From Fusobacterium sp. (GTDB taxonomy: Bacteria; Fusobacteriota; Fusobacteriia; Fusobacteriales; Fusobacteriaceae), in contig JAHHSZ010000019.1 in assembly GCA_020024915.1 (NCBI GenBank), positions 1 through 22,671 on the forward strand: a DNA stretch of 22,671 nucleotides, read 5' to 3'. The stretch's first letter is position 1. Each line of letters starts with the position of its first letter. A program made the translations under genes and the position numbers. This document shows positions 6,034-13,386 of this stretch, piece after piece. Below the pieces are notes generated by a model. That model made no database searches and was not told the origin of the DNA. It saw only the letters and a program-made list of their open reading frames with translations.

Positions 6034-7914
6034 ATGAATTTTAGAAATTTAATTGATGAAAGTCTAATTGTTCTTGATTCTGATTGTAAAACAAAGATTG
6101 AAGTTATCAATAAATTAGTTGATCTTTTAGATGCAAGTGGAGTTTTAGAAAATAGAGATGAATTTTTTAAAGTAGTTATGGAGAGAGAAACAAAATCTCC
6201 TACTGGATTAGAAGAGGGATTAGCCATTCCTCATGGAAAATCTACAACTGTTAAAAACGCTAAAATTTCAGCAATAAGATTAAAAAATAAGATTTCTGAC
6301 TGGGAATCAGTTGATAAAGACAATGAAGTTGAATTAGCTTTTTTAATAGCTATTCCAGATTCAGAAAAAGGTTCTACTCATATAGAGGTTCTTTCAAATT
6401 TAACTACTCTATTTATGGAGGATGGATTTTTAGAGGAGTTAAAAAATGCTAAAACAAAAAAAGAGTTTCTAAATATCATATTAAAAGAGGAGAAAATAGA
6501 GGAAGAAAAAATGGAAGAAAGTCATTTTACTTACAAGATTGAAGAGAAACAAGATTTTAAACAAACTTTAAATAAAATGAAGGAACACTTATTATTTGGA
6601 ACATCTCATATGATTCCATTTATAGTTGCTGGTGGAGTGTTGCTATCACTAGCAGTAATGTTATCTGGAAAAGGAGCTGTACCTGATAGTGGTTTCTTAA
6701 AAGAGATGGCAGATATGGGTATTGCAGGACTTACTCTTTTCACTGCTGTATTAGGAGGATATATAGCTTACTCTATAGCGGACAAACCAGGTTTAGCACC
6801 AGGTATGATAGGGTCTTGGATAGCAGTTCAAAACTATAAAACTGGATTCTTAGGAGCAATCATTGTTGGTTTTATAGCTGGATTTATTGTTCAATGCTTA
6901 AAGAAAATAAAATTACCAGATAGTATGAAGTCACTAGGTTCAATATTTATCTATCCTCTAATTGGAACTTTCTTAGTATGTTCAGTTGTAATCTGGATAA
7001 TTGGAACTCCTATTGCAAGTATGATGGGAGCAATGAATAATTGGTTAGCTGGAATGGCTGGAAGTGGAAAAGTTTTATTAGGAACTATTTTAGGTGGAAT
7101 GACTGCATTTGATATGGGTGGACCTATCAATAAAGTTGCTACTCTTTTTGCTCAAACTCAAGTTGATACTCAACCTTGGTTGATGGGAGGAGTTGGAATT
7201 GCTATCTGTACTCCACCTCTAGGAATGGCATTAGCTACATTTATATCTCCTAAAAAATATACAAAGGATGAAAAAGAAGCTGGAAAAGCTGCTGCTATTA
7301 TGGGACTTATAGGTATTAGTGAAGGTGCAATTCCATTTGCTGCTGCTGATCCTATGAGAGTTTTACCTGCTATCGTTGCTGGAGGTATTGTTGGAAACGT
7401 TATCGGTTTCTTAATGAACTGTATTAACCATGCTCCTTGGGGAGGGTGGATTGTTCTTCCAGTTGTTGAAGGAAAAATAGGATATATAATTGGTACTATA
7501 GCTGGAGCTTTAGTTACTGCAGTAATTGTCAATAGTTTAAAACCTGTTGCTGTTGAAGAAGAGGAGCTAAAAGAGGAGATTGAAAATTATGAAAGTGTAC
7601 AAGGTGAAGGAGAAGCAGAAGTTTTAGCAATAACATCTTGTCCTTCTGGAGTAGCTCATACTTTCTTAGCTGCAAAAGCTCTAGAGAAAACTGCTGCCAA
7701 ATTAGGAGTAAAAATAAAAGTTGAAACTCAAGGGGCAAATGGAATTATTAATAGAATAACTCCAAAAGATGTTGAAAATGCTAAAGTTATTATCTTTGCT
7801 CATGATGTTGCTATTAAAGAACCTCATAGATTTAAGAATATAAAAGTAGTAGATGTTAAAACTAAAGTAGCTATTCAAGATCCAAAAACTTTAATTCAAA
7901 ATAGTTTAAAATAA
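6034..7914 (+). CDS. PTS permease of the fructose/mannosylglycerate type, EIIA-EIIC-EIIB
   Basis: A 626-residue three-domain permease. Residues 1-150 are EIIA of the Fru/Mtl class, with phospho-histidine H67 in GLAIPHGKS. Residues about 175-510 are the membrane EIIC domain with many hydrophobic segments and family motifs (HMIPFIVAGG, FDMGGPINKVA, GISEGAIPFAAADP). Residues about 525-626 are EIIB with phospho-cysteine C536 in ITSCPSGVAHT. The protein takes up and phosphorylates a sugar, passing phosphate from HPr to A to B. The domain order A-C-B differs from the A-B-C order of many fused fructose permeases. Neighbours are the divergent PRD regulator and a convergent stand-alone EIIA; no fructokinase or hydrolase is present. 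The substrate is uncertain (fructose, mannosylglycerate or related). Confidence 0.93.
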   Translation: MNFRNLIDESLIVLDSDCKTKIEVINKLVDLLDASGVLENRDEFFKVVMERETKSPTGLEEGLAIPHGKSTTVKNAKISAIRLKNKISDWESVDKDNEVELAFLIAIPDSEKGSTHIEVLSNLTTLFMEDGFLEELKNAKTKKEFLNIILKEEKIEEEKMEESHFTYKIEEKQDFKQTLNKMKEHLLFGTSHMIPFIVAGGVLLSLAVMLSGKGAVPDSGFLKEMADMGIAGLTLFTAVLGGYIAYSIADKPGLAPGMIGSWIAVQNYKTGFLGAIIVGFIAGFIVQCLKKIKLPDSMKSLGSIFIYPLIGTFLVCSVVIWIIGTPIASMMGAMNNWLAGMAGSGKVLLGTILGGMTAFDMGGPINKVATLFAQTQVDTQPWLMGGVGIAICTPPLGMALATFISPKKYTKDEKEAGKAAAIMGLIGISEGAIPFAAADPMRVLPAIVAGGIVGNVIGFLMNCINHAPWGGWIVLPVVEGKIGYIIGTIAGALVTAVIVNSLKPVAVEEEELKEEIENYESVQGEGEAEVLAITSCPSGVAHTFLAAKALEKTAAKLGVKIKVETQGANGIINRITPKDVENAKVIIFAHDVAIKEPHRFKNIKVVDVKTKVAIQDPKTLIQNSLK

Positions 7915-7920
7915 TAGAAA

Positions 7921-7963
7921 AAATATCCTCTCCAATTAGCTCACTAATCTGGAGAGGATATTT
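7921..7963. terminator. Bidirectional terminator between the permease and EIIA genes
   Basis: AAATATCCTCTCCA pairs with TGGAGAGGATATTT, and an inner ATTAG/CTAAT extends the stem to about 19 bp with one bulge and a CTCA loop. T-rich tails flank both sides (TTTT on plus; the A run at 7918-7923 gives six Ts on minus). It separates convergent genes and can serve both. Confidence 0.85.
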
Positions 7964-7969
7964 TAATAT

Positions 7970-8410
7970 CTATTCATTTATTAATTTAACTATTTCATCA
8001 ATTTTTGATGCTCTCATAACTTTTTCTCTAAAACTATCATCAAGGATTTTTTTAGATAGATTTATCAATACACTTATTTTTTCAGTTCCCTTTCCTTCAT
8101 CTGGGATAGCCAACATAAACACCATTTTGGCAATCTCTTTTTCTTCTACATTCCACATAATTGGAGTTTTTAATCTTGCAAATGCTATTCCCGGTTTCTT
8201 TACTGTTTTTGAAGTACCATGTGGCAAACCAACATCATATCCTACAGCAGTTGGTGCTATATCCTCTCTTCTGTGTAGAGCAGTTAGAAACTCCTCATAG
8301 TCTTCAACAAATCCCTCATCAGAAATAGCTTTTGCCATTTTTTCCATCACTTCTTTTTTTGTACTACAATCTAACTCCAACATTACCAACTTCTCTGTTA
8401 TTAGTCCCAT
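7970..8410 (-). CDS. Stand-alone PTS EIIA component (fructose/mannitol class)
   Basis: A 146-residue single-domain EIIA of usual length. H64 in VGLPHGTSK is the expected phospho-histidine, and MVFMLAIPDEGKGTEKISVLINLSKK matches the family core after residue 90. The domain is the same class as the EIIA fused to the neighbouring permease but clearly diverged (GLPHGTS rather than AIPHGKS). It may serve another EIIBC partner elsewhere, boost phosphate flow, or have a regulatory role like EIIA-Ntr. It has its own promoter with a palindrome over the -35 and shares a bidirectional terminator with the permease. Start supported by AAGGAGG 6-7 nt upstream. Confidence 0.92.
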   Translation of the reverse strand: MGLITEKLVMLELDCSTKKEVMEKMAKAISDEGFVEDYEEFLTALHRREDIAPTAVGYDVGLPHGTSKTVKKPGIAFARLKTPIMWNVEEKEIAKMVFMLAIPDEGKGTEKISVLINLSKKILDDSFREKVMRASKIDEIVKLINE

Positions 8411-8486
8411 TATTTCCTCCTTATAATTGTATAATAATCTACAATTTATTCTCCCTATATCATCTCTTATTTAATCTCACAACAAT

Positions 8487-8519
8487 ATTATACTTTTTTA
8501 ATGACATTACTTCAAGTAA
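8487..8519 (-). promoter_or_regulatory. Promoter of the stand-alone EIIA gene, with operator-like palindrome
   Basis: On the minus strand, TTGAAG (8515-8510), a 17-nt spacer and a perfect TATAAT (8492-8487). The -35 lies inside a perfect 13-nt palindrome, TTACTTCAAGTAA (8507-8519), a natural place for a regulator to bind. The start near 8480 gives a ~70-nt leader. Confidence 0.65.
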
Positions 8520-8595
8520 AGTTTTCCTTATTTAGAAAAATTTATATATAAATGATAACTAGAAAGAATAGGTATTATATAAAAATATATTTTCT

Positions 8596-9066
8596 CTATC
8601 TATCTAAATTTTTAAGATTTAACTCTCTTATTATAATTTCAGCTACCTTTCCAGCAACTAATCCTGTAAATAGAGTACATTGTTCCTTATGTTCTGCCTT
8701 AATCATATCATATTCTCTAGTTAGTATACGACAACATAGACTATTTTTACCATTAGCTACTTTAAACCAATCATGAAGCTCCTTTGTTAATTCCATTAAT
8801 TTTTTTATCTTTGGATCATTAGGTGTGCTACGTCCAAAAAATATCCCCAAAGCTAATACTCCTCCTGATACTGCTCCACATAAACATTTTGCTCCCCCTA
8901 TTCCAACTGGAAAACCTGAAGCTATCTTTATAACTTCTTCTGGTATATCCAATTCAAAATTACTTCTAATAGAGCTCACTACTGCTTCTGAACAATAAAA
9001 TCCACCGAATAAATCCTCTGCATCCTTTATAACTTTTTTCACACTTACCTCTTGCTTTATATTCAT
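8596..9066 (-). CDS. C_GCxxG_C_C-type small cysteine protein
   Basis: A 156-residue protein with the spaced cysteine and glycine pattern of the C_GCAxxG_C_C family: FYCSEAV (about 23-29), GGAKCLCGAVSGGVLALG (about 57-74), CCRIL and CTLFTG near the C-terminus. No signal peptide or membrane segment is seen. The family is thought to be redox- or metal-associated, but its biochemistry is not settled. The start codon follows AAGGAGGA about 6 nt upstream. This ribosome site lies directly behind the T tract of the rplQ terminator, so expression probably depends on read-through or a promoter buried in rplQ. It is otherwise unrelated to the ribosomal genes. Confidence 0.82.
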   Translation of the reverse strand: MNIKQEVSVKKVIKDAEDLFGGFYCSEAVVSSIRSNFELDIPEEVIKIASGFPVGIGGAKCLCGAVSGGVLALGIFFGRSTPNDPKIKKLMELTKELHDWFKVANGKNSLCCRILTREYDMIKAEHKEQCTLFTGLVAGKVAEIIIRELNLKNLDR

Positions 9067-9083
9067 AAGATATCCTCCTTAAA

Positions 9084-9113
9084 TAAAAAAAGAGGAGCCC
9101 ATTGCTCCCCTCA
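9084..9113 (-). terminator. Rho-independent terminator after rplQ
   Basis: On the minus strand, GAGGGGAGC pairs with GCTCCTCTT (G-U pairs included) around an AATGG loop, followed by TTTTTTTATTT. It lies 14 nt after the rplQ stop codon and marks the end of the alpha ribosomal operon. Confidence 0.8.
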
Positions 9114-9126
9114 TATCTAACTATTA

Positions 9127-9477
9127 TTAAACTAGCTCAATTATAGCCATTTCAGCTGAGTCACCTTTTCTAACAGTGGTTTTGATGATTCTTGTATAAC
9201 CACCATTTCTCTCTGCATATTTAGGTGCTATTTCATTGAATAACTTAGCTACTACTTCTTCATTTCTTAAGAATGCAAATGCATTTCTTCTAGAAGATAA
9301 AGTATTTTTCTTTCCTAAAGTTATCATTCTCTCAGCAAATTTTCTTAATTCTTTTGCTCTAGTTACAGTAGTTTCTATTTTCTCTGCACTTAGTAAAGAT
9401 ATAGTTAAGTTTTTTAGCATAGCTTTTCTATGGTCAGCTCTTCTACCTAACTTTCTATATGATTTATTGTGATTCAT
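9127..9477 (-). CDS. rplQ: 50S ribosomal protein L17
   Basis: A 116-residue full-length L17 (starts MNHNKSYRKLGRRADHRKAM; ends GDSAEMAIIELV). L17 binds 23S rRNA near the exit tunnel. It is the last gene of the alpha operon, 27 nt behind rpoA, and is followed at once by a strong terminator. The length and N-terminal basic motif are those of the bacterial short form, without a C-terminal extension. Confidence 0.98.
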   Translation of the reverse strand: MNHNKSYRKLGRRADHRKAMLKNLTISLLSAEKIETTVTRAKELRKFAERMITLGKKNTLSSRRNAFAFLRNEEVVAKLFNEIAPKYAERNGGYTRIIKTTVRKGDSAEMAIIELV

Positions 9478-9504
9478 TTAGTTAGCTATCCTCCTTATAT
9501 ATTC

Positions 9505-10482
9505 TTACTCAGGAGATCCATTTTGATTTAGATCATATCCTAATTCTTTCATTTTCTCTAGGATCTCATCTAATGATTTTCTTCCTAGATTCTTAATTTT
9601 TAGAAGTTCATTAAGCGACAATTTTGCTAATTGGCTTACTTCTTCTATTCCAGCTTTCTTTAAGCAGTTAAATGATCTAACTGTTAAATCAAGCTCCTCT
9701 ATCTTAGTATTTAGAATATTATCATCTTTAGAATGAGTAGTTGAATCCTCATCTTCGTCCTCGACATCAGTTCTTAAATTTTCCATTTTATTTCCTAATT
9801 CTAAGAACGGATCAAAGTGTAACTTCAATAACTCAACTGCATAAGATAATGCATCTCTAATTTCAATGCTTCCATCTGTTTCTATATCTAAAGTTAGTTT
9901 GTCGAAATCAGTCATTCTTCCAACCATAGTGTCTTGGATAGTATATGATACCTTTCTAATTGGTGTGTATATAGCATCTACAGCTATATAATCAACTGCC
10001 CAATCTTTTCTTTCAATATCTTCTGATACAACAAATCCTTCTCCAGTATCTACAAGAAATTCCATGTCAAGTTCTCTATCTGTAGTTATTGTACAAATAA
10101 CTTGGTCAGGATTTACTATTTCTATTCCTACATCAGGTATTATATCAGCAGCAGTTACTGTTTTAGGTCCTTTAACTGAAAGAGTCATCTTTCTCTCTCC
10201 AGTTGTTTCAGCTTTTACAACTATTTCTTTTATGTTTAGGATAATCTCAGTAACAGCTTCCTTTATTCCTTCCATAACAGAGAATTCACTTAATACACCG
10301 TTAATTCTCACACCTTTAATAGCAGCTCCTGGGATAGACGAAAGTAAAACTCTTCTCAAAGCATTACCAACAGTATGCCCATAACCTCTATATAAAGGCT
10401 CAACCACGTATTGACCTTTAAATTCATTCTCTTTTACTTCAGTTATATTGATACCCCTTGCATGTTTTTCAATCTTTAACAT
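9505..10482 (-). CDS. rpoA: RNA polymerase alpha subunit
   Basis: A 325-residue protein. The N-terminal assembly domain (1-230) has YGHTVGNALRRVLLSSIPG and the conserved LELGNK end. A strongly acidic linker (VEDEDEDSTTHSKDD) follows, and then the C-terminal domain (about 255-315) with VRSFNCLKKAGI and KNLGRKSLDEI. These include the residues that in the family contact the UP element and activators (R, N, C, K, G, K, S positions conserved). It lies between rpsD and rplQ with about 27-nt spacings, consistent with one transcript. Confidence 0.98.
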   Translation of the reverse strand: MLKIEKHARGINITEVKENEFKGQYVVEPLYRGYGHTVGNALRRVLLSSIPGAAIKGVRINGVLSEFSVMEGIKEAVTEIILNIKEIVVKAETTGERKMTLSVKGPKTVTAADIIPDVGIEIVNPDQVICTITTDRELDMEFLVDTGEGFVVSEDIERKDWAVDYIAVDAIYTPIRKVSYTIQDTMVGRMTDFDKLTLDIETDGSIEIRDALSYAVELLKLHFDPFLELGNKMENLRTDVEDEDEDSTTHSKDDNILNTKIEELDLTVRSFNCLKKAGIEEVSQLAKLSLNELLKIKNLGRKSLDEILEKMKELGYDLNQNGSPE

Positions 10483-10509
10483 TTAATCAACTCCTATTAA
10501 AAGGGCTTA

Positions 10510-11097
10510 TTATCTAGAGTAGAACTCAACTATTAATGACTCATTTAAATCAAAATCTAAATCATCTTTAGTTGGGTTTTGTAAAACTTTACCAGAGAAA
10601 GCAGCTCTATCTAACTCTAACCATGCTGGTACAGTTGCATCTTCTACAGACGCTTTTATTATATCTAAGTTTTTAGAGTTCTCTATTATAGAGATAACAT
10701 CTCCTACTTTTACTCTGTAAGAAGCGATATTAACTCTTCTTCCGTTTACAGCAACGTGTCCGTGAGAAACGATTTGTCTAGCTTGTCTTCTAGTTTTTGC
10801 AAATCCTAATCTGTAAACAACATTCTCTAATCTTCTTTCTAAGTATTCAATTAAAGTTAAACCAGTTACACCAAGTTTTCTTGCTGCTTCCTCGTATATC
10901 TTTCTGAATTGTTTTTCCATTACATTATATATAAATTTTGCTTTTTGTTTTTCTCTTAATTGAACTGCATACTCTGTAGGCTTCTTGTTTGCATTTGGTC
11001 TAGGTCCTCTTTTAGAAGATTTGTTAACTCCTAAAACTACTGGATCAATTCCTAGCGCTCTACATTTCTTCAATACAGGCTGTCTATTTCTTGCCAT
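10510..11097 (-). CDS. rpsD: 30S ribosomal protein S4
   Basis: A 195-residue S4. It has the S4 RNA-binding motif (LENVVYRLGFAKTRRQARQIVSHGHVAVNG in the family; about residues 88-117) and the C-terminal EFYSR. It is the cysteine-poor form: only C12 remains of the N-terminal zinc site (VLKKCRALG). S4 nucleates 16S rRNA assembly and in several bacteria represses its own operon by binding mRNA, so it is the prime candidate ligand for the leader in front of rpsM. A 63-nt gap separates it from rpsK. Confidence 0.98.
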   Translation of the reverse strand: MARNRQPVLKKCRALGIDPVVLGVNKSSKRGPRPNANKKPTEYAVQLREKQKAKFIYNVMEKQFRKIYEEAARKLGVTGLTLIEYLERRLENVVYRLGFAKTRRQARQIVSHGHVAVNGRRVNIASYRVKVGDVISIIENSKNLDIIKASVEDATVPAWLELDRAAFSGKVLQNPTKDDLDFDLNESLIVEFYSR

Positions 11098-11160
11098 TTT
11101 CTAAATATTCCTCCTTTATATTCATTTTGCCGCAATAATTTTCAAAATAAATAAGTGAGA

Positions 11161-11550
11161 CTACACTCTTCTTCTTTTTGGTGGTCTACATCCATTGTGT
11201 GGGATAGGAGTAACATCAGTTATCTTAGTTACTTCTAATCCAGCTGCTTGTAATGATCTGATACAAGCTTCTCTTCCTGATCCTGGACCTTTCACTCTTA
11301 CTTCTACTTTTTTCATTCCATTTTCCATAGCGATATTTGCTGCTTGCTCAGCTGCAATTTGAGCTGCAAATGGAGTTCCTTTCTTAGTACCTTTGAAACC
11401 AGAAGTTCCTCCTGATTTCCAACTTACAACTTTACCTTCTGCATCAGTAATAGCAACTATTGTGTTATTAAAAGTTGAATGTATATGGGCAACTCCGTTA
11501 GGAATATTTTTAACTTTCTTTTTAATCTTAGCTACCTTCTTTTTAGCCAA
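11161..11550 (-). CDS. rpsK: 30S ribosomal protein S11
   Basis: A 129-residue S11 with a lysine-rich N-terminus, STFNNTIVAITD (about 24-35), VKGPGSGREACIRSLQAAGL (about 85-104) and the typical C-terminus PIPHNGCRPPKRRRV. It binds 16S rRNA in the platform. It is third in the alpha operon counting rpmJ, behind rpsM with a 57-nt gap. Confidence 0.98.
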   Translation of the reverse strand: MAKKKVAKIKKKVKNIPNGVAHIHSTFNNTIVAITDAEGKVVSWKSGGTSGFKGTKKGTPFAAQIAAEQAANIAMENGMKKVEVRVKGPGSGREACIRSLQAAGLEVTKITDVTPIPHNGCRPPKRRRV

Positions 11551-11607
11551 CTTAAGCTACCTCCCTTGCTAAATTATAAAATTCTATAATTCCTCTAAAA
11601 TACTCGA

Positions 11608-11964
11608 TTATTTTTTAATAGGTTTTTTTGGACCTTTAACTGTTCTTGCATTAGTTTTTGAACTTTGTCCTCTTACAGGTAGATTCATTTTATGTCTTAA
11701 TCCTCTGTAACATTTGATATCCATAAGTCTTTTTATAGAAAGTCTTACTTCTTTTCTTAGGTCTCCCTCTACTTTAATTGTTTCTATAATAGCTCTAATT
11801 TTGTTTACTTCTTCTTCAGTTAAGTCCTTAACTCTTGTATCAAAGTTAATTCCCGCTTCTGTTAAAACTTTTTGTGAAGTTGGTTTTCCAATTCCATAAA
11901 TGTAAGTTAAAGCTATCTCAACTCTCTTGTTTCTTGGGATATCTACTCCTGCTATTCTAGCCAA
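11608..11964 (-). CDS. rpsM: 30S ribosomal protein S13, TTG start
   Basis: A 118-residue S13 with GVDIPRNKRVEIALTYIYGIG near the N-terminus and RGQSSKTNARTVKGPKK at the C-terminus. It sits in the head of the 30S subunit and contacts P-site tRNA and L5. The start codon is TTG (11964-11962). This is the only start that gives the family's MARIAG beginning, and GGAGG lies 8 nt upstream; no in-frame ATG precedes it. The weak start codon combined with a 175-nt structured leader suggests translational control of the alpha operon from this point. Confidence 0.97.
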   Translation of the reverse strand: MARIAGVDIPRNKRVEIALTYIYGIGKPTSQKVLTEAGINFDTRVKDLTEEEVNKIRAIIETIKVEGDLRKEVRLSIKRLMDIKCYRGLRHKMNLPVRGQSSKTNARTVKGPKKPIKK

Positions 11965-12139
11965 AATTGTTTCCTCCTCTATCGAAAATTTTATATATTT
12001 TGCTAGTAGATATAAACTAGCTCAATACTTTCATCGATATGTTCCGTTTCCTAAATTCGGAGATGGCTCTACAGCCAACATATCTTTACAGTACTACATA
12101 TCATAATTGTCGTACTTTTTAACAAACTCTCTTTCAAAA
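11965..12139 (-). promoter_or_regulatory. Structured leader before rpsM, candidate ribosomal-protein autoregulatory RNA
   Basis: The untranslated gap between rpmJ and rpsM can fold, reading the minus strand. An 8-bp outer stem GATATGTT (12084-12077)/AACATATC (12043-12036) encloses a GGCT-GTAG-AGCC hairpin (12076-12065). It also encloses a second small hairpin (TCC/GGA or CCG/CGG, 12061-12044), giving a three-way junction. Next comes a perfect hairpin GCTAGT-(8 nt)-ACTAGC (12021-12002). TATCGA (12039-12034), overlapping the outer stem, is complementary to TCGATA (11985-11980) directly beside the GAGGAGG ribosome site, so two mutually exclusive folds are possible. Alpha-operon leaders bound by S4 are known in enterobacteria; homology here is untested. 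Confidence 0.55.
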
Positions 12140-12253
12140 TTATCCTTGAACTTGTTTATGTTTAGGGTTTTCACATATAACTCTAACTTTTCCATGTCTC
12201 TTGATAACTTTGCACTTGTCACAAATAGGTTTAACTGATACTCTTACTTTCAT
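12140..12253 (-). CDS. rpmJ: 50S ribosomal protein L36
   Basis: A 37-codon gene translating to MKVRVSVKPICDKCKVIKR then HGKVRVICENPKHKQVQG. It is the zinc-ribbon form of L36, with C11, C14, C27 and a histidine near residue 32 as ligands. It is the smallest 50S protein and sits in the standard place between infA and rpsM, 22 nt behind infA. The ATG follows a GGAGGCA site. Zinc-dependent L36 often has a zinc-free paralogue elsewhere in a genome; none is in this window. Confidence 0.97.
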   Translation of the reverse strand: MKVRVSVKPICDKCKVIKRHGKVRVICENPKHKQVQG

Positions 12254-12275
12254 TCATCTGCCTCCTTTCGTGATA

Positions 12276-12497
12276 TTAATTTTTTTTCCTGTATACTATT
12301 CTACCCCTTGACAAGTCATAAGGAGAGATTTGTACAGTCACTCCATCTCCAGGCAAAATTTTAATATAGTTCATTCTCATTTTCCCAGAGATATGGCCTA
12401 AAATAGTGTGCCCATTCTCTAATTCAACTTTAAACATCGCATTTGGAAGGGCTTCTAAAATAGTACCTTCTAATTCGATAACATCTTTTTTTGACAT
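12276..12497 (-). CDS. infA: Translation initiation factor IF-1
   Basis: A 73-residue S1/OB-fold protein starting MSKKDVIELEG, with the conserved GHTILGHISGKMRMNYI and the end RGRIVYRKK. The frame is open 27 nt further upstream, but the ATG at 12497 was chosen because it gives the family's normal N-terminus and AGGAGG lies right before it (12501-12506). IF-1 binds the 30S A site during initiation. A promoter directly upstream makes infA the first gene of the infA-rpmJ-alpha transcript. Confidence 0.97.
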   Translation of the reverse strand: MSKKDVIELEGTILEALPNAMFKVELENGHTILGHISGKMRMNYIKILPGDGVTVQISPYDLSRGRIVYRKKN

Positions 12498-12527
12498 AAT
12501 TCCTCCTATCGAACAGAACTTCAAATT

Positions 12528-12556
12528 ATTATAGCATGTAAATCACAAAAAGTCTA
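12528..12556 (-). promoter_or_regulatory. Promoter of infA-rpmJ-alpha operon
   Basis: On the minus strand, TAGACT (12556-12551) has a 17-nt spacer to TATAAT (12533-12528), preceded by TGC to give an extended -10 (TGCTATAAT). The predicted start near 12521 leaves a ~24-nt leader before infA. It allows the alpha operon to be made independently of adk-map. Confidence 0.65.
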
Positions 12557-12597
12557 TAAAAATTGTTGATTTGTCTAAACTTTTTTATTGATTTACA
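12537..12597. repeat. Long inverted repeat between map and infA
   Basis: Outer arms TGTAAATCA (12537-12545) and TGATTTACA (12589-12597) are perfect. Directly inside, AAAAAGTCTA (12547-12556) pairs with TAAACTTTTT (about 12577-12586), giving a nearly continuous ~19-bp stem on either strand. It begins at the map stop codon and covers the spacer and -35 of the infA promoter. It may act as a weak terminator or RNA 3' end for map, or as a DNA-level element at the promoter. Confidence 0.5.
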
Positions 12598-13362
12598 TTA
12601 CTCTATTTCACTTAAAATTACTGCTTTACCATCTATAATTGCAATTGAATGTTCAAAGTGTGCAGATCTTTTTCCATCCTTTGTTACAACTGTCCACCCA
12701 TCATCTTTCATATTTAATTTGTACGTTCCAATATTTACCATTGGTTCTATTGCAAACACCATTCCATTTTCAATTTTAATACCTCTTCCTTTTCTTCCAA
12801 AGTTAGGTATCATTGGATCTTCATGCATAGATAATCCAACTCCATGACCAGCATAATCTCTCACTACATTAAATCCATTTTTTTCAACATACTGTTGTAT
12901 TGCATGACCAATGTCTCCAAGTCTATTTCCTGCAACAGCCATCTCTATTCCAATTGTTCTTGATTTTTCTGTTACTTCTAGAAGTTTTTTAGATTCTTCA
13001 TCTACATTTCCAACAGGTAGAGTTATTGCAGAATCTCCATAATAACCATTCAACACTGTTACAGTATCAATACTTACTATATCTCCTTCTTTTAATATTC
13101 TTCCATTTGGTACTCCATGAACTACTTCTTCGTTTACAGATATACATGTAGCTGCTGGAAAAGCTCCGTAAGGTCCTGGCACCCCAATACATCCAGGTAT
13201 AGCACCCTGACTTCTTATATAGTCCTCTACAATCTTATCAATCTCATATGTAGAAATTCCTGGTTTAATATACTTTGGTAAAATATCATTGTATAGTCTT
13301 GCAATTATTTGATTAGATTTTTTTATTTCCTTTATCTGATCTAAAGTTTTTATTAATGCCAT
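12598..13362 (-). CDS. map: Type I methionine aminopeptidase
   Basis: A 254-residue enzyme removing N-terminal methionine from new proteins. All five metal ligands are visible: D99 (SIDT), D110 (YYGDSA), H173 (AGHGVG), E206 (AIEPM) and E237 (FEHSI). The substrate-side H82 (VHGVP) and H180 are also present. Length is the normal short bacterial form without a zinc-finger extension. It lies 24 nt behind adk and is probably cotranscribed with it. Confidence 0.98.
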   Translation of the reverse strand: MALIKTLDQIKEIKKSNQIIARLYNDILPKYIKPGISTYEIDKIVEDYIRSQGAIPGCIGVPGPYGAFPAATCISVNEEVVHGVPNGRILKEGDIVSIDTVTVLNGYYGDSAITLPVGNVDEESKKLLEVTEKSRTIGIEMAVAGNRLGDIGHAIQQYVEKNGFNVVRDYAGHGVGLSMHEDPMIPNFGRKGRGIKIENGMVFAIEPMVNIGTYKLNMKDDGWTVVTKDGKRSAHFEHSIAIIDGKAVILSEIE

Positions 13363-13386
13363 TTATAGCTCCTTTCTAATATAAAA

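Noticed and set aside
12498..12524. Upstream in-frame extension of infA by nine codons
   Set aside because: It would run through the ribosome binding site and the residues do not match IF-1 N-termini; the ATG at 12497 is correct.
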